DNA of 64,000 nt. It comes from Microbacterium sp. AB. Its GTDB lineage: Bacteria; Actinomycetota; Actinomycetes; Actinomycetales; Microbacteriaceae. The translations under genes and the position numbers were made by a program. Below the pieces are notes generated by a model. The model was given only the letters and a program-made list of their open reading frames with translations, ran no database searches and was not told where the DNA came from. Below are positions 52,405 through 62,936 of the stretch, piece by piece (positions within the stretch are counted from its first letter, which is position 1; each line of letters starts with the position of its first letter). The stretch covers positions 1,736,001 to 1,800,000 of the forward strand of contig NZ_CP118157.1 of the NCBI RefSeq assembly GCF_032878875.1, given 5' to 3'.

Positions 52405-53445
52405 ATGGCCGCCGCACCCCGCAAGTCGCCCGCGAAGTCGGCCATCCCGCAGCTTCCGTGGCGCAAGCCCGAGCCGGCGCCGATCGTGCTCGTCTCGGGG
52501 CCCGAGGAGATCTGCGCCGAGCGCGCGATCGCGGGGGTGCGCGACTACCTCAAGGCGGAGGACCCGTCGCTCGAGATCACCGACATCGCCGCCTCCGACT
52601 ACACCTCCGGGACGCTGCTGGCCGTGACCTCGCCATCGCTGTTCGGGGAGCCGCGGCTCGTCCGCGTCTCGAACGTCGAGAAGTGCAGCGACGCCTTCCT
52701 CGCGGAGGCGCTCGCGTACATCGAGGCCCCGCAGGAGGGGGCGACCGTCGTGCTCCGGCACAACGGCGCGACCGTGCGGGGCAAGAAGCTGCTCGACGCG
52801 ATCCGCTCGGGCGTCGGCGGGGGCGTGGAGGTCCCGTGCCCCGCCGTCAAGCGCGACGGCGACCGCTTCGACTTCGCCGCGGGGGAGTTCCGGGCGGCCG
52901 GACGGCGCGTCGCGCCCAAGGCGCTGCAGGCCCTCACACAGGCGTTCACGGGAGAGCTCGCGGAGCTGGCGTCCGCCTGCCAGCAGCTGATCTCCGATGT
53001 CGAGGGCGACATCGGAGAGGACGTCGTGACGCGCTACTACGGCGGGCGTGTCGAGACGAACGCGTTCACGGTCGCCGACACGGCGATCGCCGGCCGCTAC
53101 GGCGAGGCGCTCGTCGCGCTCCGTCATGCCCTCGACTCGGGCGCCGATCCTGTTCCGCTCGTCGCGGCGTTCGCGATGAAACTGCGGACGATGGCCCGTG
53201 TGGCGGGGTCGCGCGAGCCGGCGCGGGCGCTCGCGACGAGGCTCGGGATGAAGGACTGGCAGGTCGACCGTGCGCGCCGCGACCTGCAGTCGGGGTGGAA
53301 CGAGCGGGCGCTCGCACTGGCGATCCAGGCGATCGCGCGAGCCGACGCCGAGGTGAAGGGGGCCTCCCGCGACCCGGTGTTCGCCCTCGAGCGGATGGTG
53401 ACGGTCATCGCGACGCGCGCGCCGTTCGGCGCCGCGACCCGCTGA
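52405..53445 (+). CDS. holA: DNA polymerase III delta subunit
   Basis: A 346-residue clamp-loader delta subunit that opens the beta sliding clamp. The N-terminal AAA-like fold starts at PIVLVSGPEEICAERAIAGVRDYL. The middle helical domain and the C-terminal collar (KLRTMARVAGSREPARALATRLGMKDWQVDRARRDLQSGWNERALALAIQAIARADAEVKGASRDPVFALERMV) are typical. The ATG lies 6 nt after TAGGCT (52393-52398). The 20-residue lysine/proline-rich N-terminal extension is common in Actinobacteria. It is convergent with rpsT, with a shared terminator between them. Confidence 0.94.
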   Translation: MAAAPRKSPAKSAIPQLPWRKPEPAPIVLVSGPEEICAERAIAGVRDYLKAEDPSLEITDIAASDYTSGTLLAVTSPSLFGEPRLVRVSNVEKCSDAFLAEALAYIEAPQEGATVVLRHNGATVRGKKLLDAIRSGVGGGVEVPCPAVKRDGDRFDFAAGEFRAAGRRVAPKALQALTQAFTGELAELASACQQLISDVEGDIGEDVVTRYYGGRVETNAFTVADTAIAGRYGEALVALRHALDSGADPVPLVAAFAMKLRTMARVAGSREPARALATRLGMKDWQVDRARRDLQSGWNERALALAIQAIARADAEVKGASRDPVFALERMVTVIATRAPFGAATR

Positions 53446-53451
53446 CACGAA

Positions 53452-53481
53452 GAAGCCCGCCCCGGGACCGGGACGGGCTTC
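53452..53481. terminator. Bidirectional terminator between holA and rpsT
   Basis: GAAGCCCGCCCCGG (53452-53465) pairs with CCGGGACGGGCTTC (53468-53481) with a single G-T-type mismatch and a tight loop. It lies 6 nt after the holA stop and 12 nt from the rpsT stop, so it can end transcripts from both sides. Confidence 0.72.
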
Positions 53482-53493
53482 GAAGAGGTGCGC

Positions 53494-53754
53494 TCAGAGC
53501 GAGATGACCTGCTTCGCGAGACCGGACTTCCGGTTCGCGGCCTGGTTCTTGTGGATGACGCCCTTGCTCACGGCCTTGTCGAGCTTCTTCGACGCCTTCG
53601 CGAACGCGGCCTCGGCGGCGGTCTTGTCGCCGGTGGCGACGGCTTCCCGCGTCTTGCGGACGAGCGACTTCAGCTCGCTCTTCACGGCCTTGTTGCGCTC
53701 GCGCGCCTTCTCGTTGGTCTTGATGCGCTTGATCTGCGACTTGATGTTTGCCAC
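53494..53754 (-). CDS. rpsT: 30S ribosomal protein S20
   Basis: An 86-residue small basic protein of the 30S subunit that binds 16S rRNA early in assembly. It shows the family start [33 protein letters not shown] and the end [21 protein letters not shown]. The GTG start at 53754 has only a weak upstream RBS (GAAAG about 13 nt away), which is notable for a ribosomal protein and may reflect regulation through its structured leader. The leader runs upstream to about 53,870. Confidence 0.96.
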   Translation of the reverse strand: MANIKSQIKRIKTNEKARERNKAVKSELKSLVRKTREAVATGDKTAAEAAFAKASKKLDKAVSKGVIHKNQAANRKSGLAKQVISL

Positions 53755-53780
53755 GTCGAATTGACTTTCGTTCAGTGAGT

Positions 53781-53859
53781 TTCGGATGGTCCGAATGTGC
53801 TTCGGAGGTGCCGCGCGACGGAAGAGGGGCGTCGTGCGGCTGTGTGGGTGGCCCCACAC
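53781..53859 (-). promoter_or_regulatory. Structured 5' leader of rpsT with competing hairpins
   Basis: On the transcript three segments, TCCGAA (53806-53801), TTCGGA (53795-53790) and TCCGAA (53786-53781), can form either an upstream hairpin (5-nt loop) or a downstream hairpin (3-nt loop), which exclude each other. A further 7-bp hairpin GTGTGGG/CCCACAC (53842-53859) lies upstream of them. A TAGCAT -10 box at 53880-53875 implies a leader of about 115 nt. Autoregulation of S20 through its leader is known in E. coli; here it is inference. Confidence 0.5.
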
Positions 53860-53885
53860 GCAAGCCAAGTGCCCATGCTATCAGG

Positions 53886-54620
53886 TCAGGCTCCTGCGCC
53901 CGCCTCCGCCACCGTCGCGATGGCGACGTCGAGCACGGTGTTGAACACGCGTGGACGCATGGCCGTGACGAGATGCGTCGACCGCGGGACGACGAGGAGC
54001 TCCGCGTGGGGGACGAGCCGGGTGAAGAGCCTCTCGTTGACGCGGAGCTGATCCCACTCGCCGTTGACGAACCACGTCGGGACCGCGATGCGCCGGAGCG
54101 CCGCTTCGACGTCGAGACCGGACAGGCTCACGAGCGCCGCGTCCTCGGAGGCGAGCGCGTACCCGCCCGCGCCGAAGTCCACACGCGTCTCGTCGGGAAG
54201 GGTGGCCGCGAGGACGCGGCGCACGAGCCACATGCCGTTGCCGGGCATCGTGCGCATGCCGCGGAGGATGAGCCGGTAGATCCGTAGACCCGCGCCTCGG
54301 GGCAGGGCCGTCGACCCGACCGAGACGAATCCCGCGACGGGCGGCGGGGCCTCCACCCCGAGATAGGCCGTCGCGAGGAGCCCGCCCATGGAGTGCCCCA
54401 CGAGGAGGACGGGGCCGCTCGCCGCCGCTGTCCTCACGGCGTCGTCGACGGTCGTGAGAGCCGCGTCGAGCGACCATCCCTCGTCCATCCGCGAGCCGTG
54501 GCCGGGCAGATCGATCGCATGCACCGTGATCCCGCGCCGCTGCAGATGGCCGACCTGAGCCCGCCACATCGTGGCGGACGTGCGGATGCCATGGACGAGG
54601 ACGACCTGCACGTCGGGCAT
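53886..54620 (-). CDS. Alpha/beta-fold hydrolase (lipase/esterase-like)
   Basis: A 244-residue alpha/beta hydrolase. The oxyanion strand and HG motif are VQVVLVHGIRTS near 4-15. The nucleophile elbow is LLVGHSMGGLLATA near 73 (Ser in GHSMGG). The acid is probably in VNGEWDQLRV near 192, and the catalytic His is in VPRSTHLVTAMRP near 217. The substrate is not predictable; the fold resembles monoglyceride or haloperoxidase-like hydrolases. The ATG lies 6 nt after TAGCAT (54632-54627), a probable leaderless start. It is upstream of rpsT on the same strand. Confidence 0.9.
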   Translation of the reverse strand: MPDVQVVLVHGIRTSATMWRAQVGHLQRRGITVHAIDLPGHGSRMDEGWSLDAALTTVDDAVRTAAASGPVLLVGHSMGGLLATAYLGVEAPPPVAGFVSVGSTALPRGAGLRIYRLILRGMRTMPGNGMWLVRRVLAATLPDETRVDFGAGGYALASEDAALVSLSGLDVEAALRRIAVPTWFVNGEWDQLRVNERLFTRLVPHAELLVVPRSTHLVTAMRPRVFNTVLDVAIATVAEAGAGA

Positions 54621-54645
54621 GGGGACATGCTAGCGACGGGCGCAG

Positions 54646-54680
54646 AAGGGGCCGGCAGCCTGGGAAGGCGCCGGCCCCTT
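54646..54680 (-). terminator. Terminator after the substrate-binding-protein remnant
   Basis: Perfect 11-bp arms AAGGGGCCGGC (54646-54656) and GCCGGCCCCTT (54670-54680) enclose a 13-nt loop. It follows the remnant's stop codon by about 20 nt on the minus strand. Confidence 0.65.
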
Positions 54681-54699
54681 CGAGGAAGGAACGGACGGA

Positions 54700-54910
54700 C
54701 TACTCCGTCGCCATCCAGCCCGTGTTCTCGACAGGCTGCACGCCGTAGAGGTCGAGTCCGGTGTATCCCTCGGGCGAGAGATTCGCGAGCCCCTCCGTCG
54801 CCGCGTCGATCCAGGGCCGCTGTAGAGCGGCAGAATGCCCCACGTCTCGGCCATGATCTCCGATTCGAGCACCATGCCCGCCTCGTTGTGCTCCTCCTTG
54901 GTGTCGAAAA
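54700..54910 (-). pseudogene. Frameshifted 3' remnant of an ABC-transporter substrate-binding protein gene
   Basis: The minus strand reads FDTKEEHNEAGMVLESEIMAETWGILPLYSGP. After a one-base deletion near 54816 the sequence PWIDAATEGLANLSPEGYTGLDLYGVQPVENTGWMATE follows and ends at TAG 54702-54700. The pattern matches the C-terminus of family 5 solute-binding proteins. The rest of the gene is missing, so both deletion and frameshift have occurred. The remaining 54911-55019 shows no gene. The break point lies within about 100 nt of the end of the nuclease gene on the same strand. Confidence 0.6.
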
Positions 54911-55019
54911 GCGTTGTCTATCCGTGCCGAGCCATGCGGAAATCATCCGTCTGAGGGGTTCCTACGCGCAGATTGCCAAACCGGGCACGTGTGGAGATGG
55001 CGTTCGGACGTCACCCAGA

Positions 55020-57839
55020 TCACCAGAAGAACACCGTGCGCGCTCGGCTCGAGGAAGGCAGGAACGCCATCGTGTCAGGGACGAAGCTCGCGGTGAGGCG
55101 GTGCAGGCCTCGACCGACGGACGTCGGGAGTCTCAGCGTCGCCCGCCCGTCGTCCACCTCCGCCGTCCCGACCACCTCGCCCCGGACGACGAACTCGACC
55201 GTGCCGGACGGCGCCTCGGCCGAATCCGCCGTGACGGTCGCCGTCAGCGAACGGGTGAGACCGTGTCGCAGCGACCACGAGTACTCGACCCCCAGCTTCG
55301 TCTCGGTCTCCACGGGCACGGCGTCGGACGCCGCGTCGAGGCCGACGATCACCGGGTCGTGATCGCTCGACCGGTAGGCGTTCGGCTCGTAGAAGAGCGT
55401 GCCGTGGGAGTTGTAGCGGCTGTATTCGAGGGCGATCGCCTCTCCGCTGTTGATGGGCCAGATGTCGGCACCGGTGGCGAGCTCCGCGGCGGCGGCGTTG
55501 AGCAGCACGTGGTCCAGCGAACCCGAGAGGCCGTCGTACACGTAGCTGCTCTCCGAGACTCCCAGCTCGCTCTCCACACCGACGTACCCGGCCTCGTAGA
55601 GGACCTGCATCGGATCCTCCTGCGTGTAGGAGTTGAAGTCCCCCACGAGCAGCACGGCCTCGGCCCCTGTGCCGGTCGGGTCGGTCTCGACCCATTCGGC
55701 GAGCGCCTCGGCCTGGTGGACGCGCGACTGCGTCGACGCGCCCTGGCCGTCGCCGGAGTCCTCGTCGCCGGGCCACGGACCCGCCGAGCCCTTCGACTTG
55801 AAGTGGTTGACGACGACCGTGAACGCCTCGCCGCCACCGGCGGGGACGAAGGTCTGCGCGATCGGCTCGCGCGCGTTCTGGAAGGCGTCGATCTCGGCAT
55901 CCGTGGTGTCGAGCGCCGCCGACGCCCCTTCGGGCGCGACCACCGCGGGCTGGTAGATGAGGGCAGAGCTGATCACATCCAGCTCGGAGGCGTCCGGCAG
56001 GTTCGCGGGAGAGGCGACGTACGCCCATCTCTCCGTTCCGGCGGACGCGTTGAGCGCGTCGACGAGCGTCGCGACGGCTTCGTCCGCCTCCTCGCCCAGG
56101 CGTGCCGAGCTCTCGATCTCCATGAGGCCGACCACGCTCGCGTCCAGCCCCTCGATCGCGGCGACGATGCGCGCCTCCTGACGCTGGAAGTCCTCGGCGT
56201 CCCACGCCCCGCGCTGGTCGCATCCGCCGCGGACGGTCACGCCGTCGCCGTCGCGATCCGTGTACGCCGTGCAGCTCGCGTCGTCGACGCCGAGGGTCGT
56301 GAAGTAGTTCAGCACGTTGAACGACGCGACGCTCACGTCGCCGCCGACGTCCTCGGGCGCCGCCGTCCGCGTGTTCTCGAACAGCACGCCGTCGACGCCC
56401 GAGCCGTCGCCGACCAGGGGCGTCGTGGGATTGAGCTTCCAGGCGTCGTTTCGGAAGTCGACGATGTGGGGCTCGGCGAACGAGACCGCCGCTCCCACGC
56501 GGATCGGCTCGACGAGCGAGACGTAGGCGGGCGTCAGGCTCTTGGCGGTCGAGAAGTTCGCCGTCGTGCCGTCGTCGAGGGTGACACGACGCGCGGCGTT
56601 GTCCGCGGCGACCGCCTCGGCCTCGGCGCTGCCCGGGAGGGCGACGTCGGTGGGCTGGCGGAGCGGCGTCGTGCCCGAGGCGAGGACGACCTCCCCGTAG
56701 ACGTTCGTGTCGTAGGTGTCGGCCACCGTGAAGTCGCCGTCGGGCGCCACGAGCATGGATTCGAGCGACTCGCGCTCCGCGTCGGTCGCCGGCCATCCCA
56801 CGACGGCCGGCGTCACCGGCTCCGCGTCGGCGACGACCTGCGCTCCGCCGGCGCCCACGGTGATCTCCGTGAGCCCGTAGAACTCGGTGACCCGGCCGGT
56901 GACCTGCACGGTGTCGCCGAGCGCGACCTCCGACACGGTCGCCGTGGAGTAGACGAAGATCGCGTCGGATGCCCGATCCGCGGAGACGTCGACGGCGCCG
57001 CCCGTCCCGGGGGTCTGGATGACGTATCCGTCGAGCCCGCCCGTGGGATAGCGCGCCGTGACGACGCCCGTGGTCGTGACCGTCTGATCGACGAGCGGGG
57101 AGGTGGCGCCCGTGCCCTGGATCTCGGCGATCGTCGCGGATGCGACGGGCGTGTCGGTGGGAGTGGGGGTCGGCTCCGGGGTGGGCGGGGGAGTCGAGCC
57201 GCCGAGGGGCTCGGGCGTCGGCGCGCCGGTCGTGAAGTCCGCGCCGTTGTCGGCGGTGTTCGTCCCGTCCGCGTCGCGGGCGACGGACACCGCGTTCGAC
57301 GTCGTGGGCGCCGCCGCCGTGCCTGCGAAGTCGCTCGCGGCGCCCCACCCGACGTAGTCGACGACGGTCGCGGCGGACGCCATCCCGCTCGCGCCCGACA
57401 GCGCGGTCGCGCTCGACACGAGCGCGACCTTGCCCTGCGTGGCGCTGAGCGCGATCGAGCCGCTCACGTCGGCTCCGACGTCGGGAAGCGTCGTGTCCGC
57501 GCCGTACGCCTGGCCGACGACGAGCGTCTCCCCGGCCGGGAGCGCGATGTCGCCCAGCGGCGTGACCTGCCAGGCGGACCCCGTCGCCGATGCGTACTGC
57601 ACGCTCCAGCCGTCCAGGCTCGCGTCGTCGGACGTGGTGTTGACGATCTCGACGAAGTCGCGGCTGAAGGCGGCGCCGTTGTTGCCGCCGCCTCCGTACA
57701 CCTCGTTGATGAGGACGCCGGCGCCCGGCGCGACCGCGGCCTGTGCCGCGACCGGGGCGAGGAGGGCGGCGGCGATGCCGGCCACCGCGGCGGCGGCGAC
57801 CGCGCGTCGGCCGCGACGCGCGAGCGGGAGGTGATGCAC
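55020..57839 (-). CDS. Secreted ExeM/NucH-like nuclease with LTD and EEP domains
   Basis: A 939-residue extracellular protein. A signal peptide (RRAVAAAAVAGIAAALLAPVAAQAA) is followed by a lamin-tail domain (GVLINEVYGGGGNNGAAFSRDFVEIVN, about 40-65 onward). A Pro/Thr-rich linker (PEPLGGSTPPPTPEPTPTPTDTP) and an OB-like domain follow. The catalytic endonuclease/exonuclease/phosphatase domain has VASFNVLNYF near 505, GLMEIESSA near 560, NHFKSKG near 660, VLLVGDFNSYTQEDP near 705 and RSSDHDPVIVGL near 805. A C-terminal immunoglobulin-like domain ends abruptly (SRARTVFFW). No sorting signal or anchor is seen. AAGGAG lies 8 nt upstream of the GTG at 57839. Confidence 0.88.
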   Translation of the reverse strand: MHHLPLARRGRRAVAAAAVAGIAAALLAPVAAQAAVAPGAGVLINEVYGGGGNNGAAFSRDFVEIVNTTSDDASLDGWSVQYASATGSAWQVTPLGDIALPAGETLVVGQAYGADTTLPDVGADVSGSIALSATQGKVALVSSATALSGASGMASAATVVDYVGWGAASDFAGTAAAPTTSNAVSVARDADGTNTADNGADFTTGAPTPEPLGGSTPPPTPEPTPTPTDTPVASATIAEIQGTGATSPLVDQTVTTTGVVTARYPTGGLDGYVIQTPGTGGAVDVSADRASDAIFVYSTATVSEVALGDTVQVTGRVTEFYGLTEITVGAGGAQVVADAEPVTPAVVGWPATDAERESLESMLVAPDGDFTVADTYDTNVYGEVVLASGTTPLRQPTDVALPGSAEAEAVAADNAARRVTLDDGTTANFSTAKSLTPAYVSLVEPIRVGAAVSFAEPHIVDFRNDAWKLNPTTPLVGDGSGVDGVLFENTRTAAPEDVGGDVSVASFNVLNYFTTLGVDDASCTAYTDRDGDGVTVRGGCDQRGAWDAEDFQRQEARIVAAIEGLDASVVGLMEIESSARLGEEADEAVATLVDALNASAGTERWAYVASPANLPDASELDVISSALIYQPAVVAPEGASAALDTTDAEIDAFQNAREPIAQTFVPAGGGEAFTVVVNHFKSKGSAGPWPGDEDSGDGQGASTQSRVHQAEALAEWVETDPTGTGAEAVLLVGDFNSYTQEDPMQVLYEAGYVGVESELGVSESSYVYDGLSGSLDHVLLNAAAAELATGADIWPINSGEAIALEYSRYNSHGTLFYEPNAYRSSDHDPVIVGLDAASDAVPVETETKLGVEYSWSLRHGLTRSLTATVTADSAEAPSGTVEFVVRGEVVGTAEVDDGRATLRLPTSVGRGLHRLTASFVPDTMAFLPSSSRARTVFFW

Positions 57840-58011
57840 GGTGGTCTCCTTCGGAGAGGGAAGAGGGGCGTCGCCGGCGGCGGATCCCTCCCACCATGTC
57901 ATCGGCTGACGATGAACACGCGGTTACCGGGATGTCACGGATCGTCGCCGTCTCCCGTGCTCGACGGTGCGCACACGGGAACCGGGCCGTGCCCCGTAGA
58001 ATCGGACGGAT

Positions 58012-59862
<1,851 letters not shown>

Positions 59863-59889
59863 CCAGGGGCTGCGGTTAGGGTGGACACC

Positions 59890-60540
59890 ATGCGCCGGGC
59901 GACCTTCCGAGACGAGACGGTCGACTATGCAGCGGTCGGGGCCACGCAGGCGCCCGATCTGCTGCAGTATCCGCCGGAGGGCAGCATCCCCGCCGCCGCC
60001 GCGTGGCGGATCGGCAGCGGAGAGGAGCGGTTCCGCACGGCGGTCGACTCCCTCCTCTCGTGGGGGGCGCTCAAGGGCGCCGGACTCGTGCTCACGGATG
60101 TGCGCCCTGCCCCCGGCCCGACGTACACGGGCGTGAGCTTCGACGACGAGGGGAACGCGGTCGCGCCGAGCCGGTCCGACCAGGACCAGCGCTTCGACGC
60201 GGACGGCACGCCGTTCGTGGGAGCCGGGACGACCGTCACGGTCCACGGCAAGGTGGGGGGCTCCCGGGCCGACGCCGAGCTCCGCGTCATCTTCGTGATC
60301 GAGGAGGCGCGCCGCGTCGGCTTCGCCCTCGGCACGGTGGGCGAGTCGGTCGTGAGCGGCGAGGAGTCCTTCCTGATCGAATGGCGCGACAACGACGAGG
60401 TCTGGTTCGACGTCCGCGCCTTCGATCGCCCCGTCTCGCTCGGGAACCGGATCTTCCGCGGCCTCGTGAGGCGCCGCCGCAAGGCGCTGTTCGCGGCGTA
60501 CCTGCGCGCGATCTCGCCGCTGTTCAGCACGGGGACGTGA
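59890..60540 (+). CDS. DUF1990 protein
   Basis: A 216-residue DUF1990 protein. The beta-rich core has VTVHGKVGGSRADAELRVIFVIEEARRVGFALGTVGESVVSGEESFLIEWRDNDEVWFDVRAFDRP, ending in a basic helix RGLVRRRRKALFAAYLRAI. Family members occur mainly in Actinobacteria and plants; the function is unknown. The ATG is 7 nt after TAGGGT. The stop codon overlaps the hemW start (TGATG), indicating translational coupling. Confidence 0.85.
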   Translation: MRRATFRDETVDYAAVGATQAPDLLQYPPEGSIPAAAAWRIGSGEERFRTAVDSLLSWGALKGAGLVLTDVRPAPGPTYTGVSFDDEGNAVAPSRSDQDQRFDADGTPFVGAGTTVTVHGKVGGSRADAELRVIFVIEEARRVGFALGTVGESVVSGEESFLIEWRDNDEVWFDVRAFDRPVSLGNRIFRGLVRRRRKALFAAYLRAISPLFSTGT

Positions 60541-61757
60541 TGGCCGGCCCGCTTCCCGTCGGCGATCCCGCTCCCGCCGACGGGCGGCTGCCGCATGACC
60601 TCCCGCTCGACCCGTCGACGGACTTCGGCGTGTACCTGCACGTGCCGTTCTGCCGGGTCCGCTGCGGCTACTGCGACTTCAACACGTACACCTCGGGCGA
60701 GCTGCGCGGCGCCCGCCAGGACGAGTACGCGGACGTCCTGCTGCAGGAGGTCGGGCTGGCCAGGGAGGTCCTCGGGGAGGCGGCGGGGAGCCGCCCGGCC
60801 AGCACGGTCTTCTTCGGCGGCGGGACCCCGACCCTCCTGCCCGCCGGGGACCTCGCACGGATGCTGACGGGCGTCCGCGACGCGTTCGGCATCGCGCCCG
60901 GCGCGGAGGTGACGGTCGAGGCGAACCCGGACACGGTCACGCAGGAGGTCGCCGACGAGCTCGCCGACGCGGGCGTGACGCGGATGTCCGTGGGCATGCA
61001 GTCGGCCGTGCCCCGCGTGCTCGCCGCGCTCGACCGCACCCACACCCCGTCGAACGTCCGCACGGCCGTGGAGGCGGGCCGAGCGGCCGGCCTCGACGTG
61101 AGCGTGGACCTCATCTACGGAGCGCCGGGCGAGACCCTCGACGACTGGCGGGCCTCGCTCGATGCGGCCCTCGAGCTCGATCCCGATCATCTGTCCGCAT
61201 ACGCGCTCATCGTCGAGGACGGCACGAAGCTCGCCCGCCAGATCAGGCGCGGCGAGGCGCCCGCGCCCGACGACGACCTGCAGGCCGACATGTACGCGCT
61301 CGCGGATGCGGCGCTCGGCGACGCCGGCTACGACTGGTACGAGGTCTCCAACTGGTCGCGCGGAGAGGCCCACCGGTCGCGGCACAACCTCGCCTACTGG
61401 ACGGGGGCCGACTGGTGGGGCTTCGGCCCGGGGGCCCACAGCCACGTCGCAGGACTGCGCTGGTGGAACGTCAAGCATCCCGCCGCCTACGCGCAGCGCC
61501 TCGCGGCGCAGGAGTCTCCCGCGGCGGGCCGCGAGCGGCCGGACGAGGAGTCGCGGACGCTGGAGCGGGTGCTGCTGCGGAGCCGCATCCGCGAGGGGCT
61601 CGCGATCGACGACCTCGACGCGGGGGCGCGCAGCGCGGTCGCCGGCCTCATCGCGGACGGTCTCGTCGTGCCCGCCGCGGCGCTGAAGGGGCGGATCGTG
61701 CTGACGCTGCGGGGGAGGCTGCTCGCCGACGCGGTGGTCCGCGCGCTCACCGCCTGA
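60540..61757 (+). CDS. hemW: HemW (radical SAM heme chaperone)
   Basis: A 405-residue radical SAM protein, long called coproporphyrinogen oxidase-like, now known as a heme chaperone. It lacks the extra cysteine of true HemN. The 4Fe-4S cluster motif CRVRCGYC lies near residue 40. FFGGGTPTLLPAGDLARML is near 95, VTVEANPDTVTQEVADELADAGVTRMSVGMQS near 130, and the C-terminal HemN domain follows. Its ATG overlaps the DUF1990 stop by 1 nt. hrcA follows with a CIRCE element between. Confidence 0.94.
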   Translation: MAGPLPVGDPAPADGRLPHDLPLDPSTDFGVYLHVPFCRVRCGYCDFNTYTSGELRGARQDEYADVLLQEVGLAREVLGEAAGSRPASTVFFGGGTPTLLPAGDLARMLTGVRDAFGIAPGAEVTVEANPDTVTQEVADELADAGVTRMSVGMQSAVPRVLAALDRTHTPSNVRTAVEAGRAAGLDVSVDLIYGAPGETLDDWRASLDAALELDPDHLSAYALIVEDGTKLARQIRRGEAPAPDDDLQADMYALADAALGDAGYDWYEVSNWSRGEAHRSRHNLAYWTGADWWGFGPGAHSHVAGLRWWNVKHPAAYAQRLAAQESPAAGRERPDEESRTLERVLLRSRIREGLAIDDLDAGARSAVAGLIADGLVVPAAALKGRIVLTLRGRLLADAVVRALTA

Positions 61758-61794
61758 CGCGTCGCGGCGCGCCCCGGCGACGGCCGCGGATCGG

Positions 61795-61825
61795 TAGACT
61801 GGCACTCGGAGTCGTCGAGTGCCAG
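61795..61825 (+). promoter_or_regulatory. Promoter with CIRCE operator of hrcA-dnaJ
   Basis: CTGGCACTC (61799-61807), a 9-nt spacer and GAGTGCCAG (61817-61825) form a perfect 9-9-9 inverted repeat, matching the CIRCE consensus TTAGCACTC-N9-GAGTGCTAA at most positions. It overlaps a TAGACT -10 box (61795-61800). HrcA, encoded just downstream, binds CIRCE and represses heat-shock genes. Confidence 0.88.
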
Positions 61826-61840
61826 GGGAGAGGAGCGCAC

Positions 61841-62881
61841 ATGGTCAGCGAGCGCGGCCTTCAGGTCCTCCGCGCGATCGTGCAGGACTACGTCGACACC
61901 CATGAGCCCGTCGGCAGCCGCTCGATCGTCGACCGGCACTCCTTCGGCGTCTCCGCGGCGACCATCCGCAACGACATGGCGCTCCTCGAGGACGAGGAGC
62001 TCATCGCCCAGCCGCACACCTCGTCGGGCCGCGTCCCGACCGACAAGGGGTACCGGGTGTTCGTCGACCATCTCGCGGAGCTGCGCCCGCTCTCCTCGGC
62101 TCAGCGCGCCGCGATCACCGCGTTCCTCGGCGACCCCGCCGACCTCGACGAGCTGCTCGCCCGCACCGTGCGGCTGCTGACCCAGCTCACCGGCCAGGTC
62201 GCGCTCGTGCAGTACCCCTCGTTCTCCCGGGCGAACGTCACCCATGTCCAGCTCGTGCCGCTCGATCCGCACCGGCTGCTCGTCATCATCGTCACCGACA
62301 CCGGTCGCGTCTCGCAGCGCATCACGATCCTGCCCCAGCCCCTCGACGAGGCCGGCGTGGCGGCGGTCGGCGCACGCCTGATCCCGCGCCTCACAGGGCG
62401 TTCGGTGGCCGAGGCCGCCGAGCAGCTGTCCCTCGCGCGCACCGCGGCGAGCGTGCACCTCACCCCCGCGGAGGCGGCGCTGCACGCGGTGGCCGTCGCC
62501 GCGTCGGAGGAGCTCGACGAGTTCCGCCAGAATCGGCTCATGATGGCGGGGTCGGCGACGCTCGCGAAGCGGGAGCAGGACTTCCGCGGGAGCATCCACC
62601 CGCTCCTCGAGGCGATCGAGGAGCAGGTCACGCTGCTGCGGCTGATGAGCGAGATGGTCGCGGACGGCCAGGGCCTGTCGGCGAGCATCGGACGGGAGAA
62701 CGCCGCGTTCGGGCTCGCGGAGGCGTCGATCGTGGCGAGCGAGTACGACTCGGCGGTCGGGGCCGCGCGCATCGGGCTCATGGGCCCCACCCGTATGGAC
62801 TATCCGCGCAACCTCGCGGCGGTACGGGCGGTCGCCCGGTACCTCACGAGGCTGCTGGACGAAGACGAGGGACGGCGCTGA
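61841..62881 (+). CDS. hrcA: Heat-inducible transcriptional repressor HrcA
   Basis: A 346-residue repressor of the heat-shock regulon. The N-terminal winged HTH has [55 protein letters not shown] near 24-78. A GAF-like domain and a dimerisation domain follow ([25 protein letters not shown]). The ATG has GGGGAGAGGAG about 7 nt upstream. A perfect CIRCE site lies 16 nt before the start, so HrcA represses its own operon including dnaJ. Confidence 0.95.
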   Translation: MVSERGLQVLRAIVQDYVDTHEPVGSRSIVDRHSFGVSAATIRNDMALLEDEELIAQPHTSSGRVPTDKGYRVFVDHLAELRPLSSAQRAAITAFLGDPADLDELLARTVRLLTQLTGQVALVQYPSFSRANVTHVQLVPLDPHRLLVIIVTDTGRVSQRITILPQPLDEAGVAAVGARLIPRLTGRSVAEAAEQLSLARTAASVHLTPAEAALHAVAVAASEELDEFRQNRLMMAGSATLAKREQDFRGSIHPLLEAIEEQVTLLRLMSEMVADGQGLSASIGRENAAFGLAEASIVASEYDSAVGAARIGLMGPTRMDYPRNLAAVRAVARYLTRLLDEDEGRR

Positions 62882-62936
62882 GGCACCGTCCGGACGGATC
62901 ACGGCACGGACGCACGGCGTCCGCAGGAAGGCTGAC

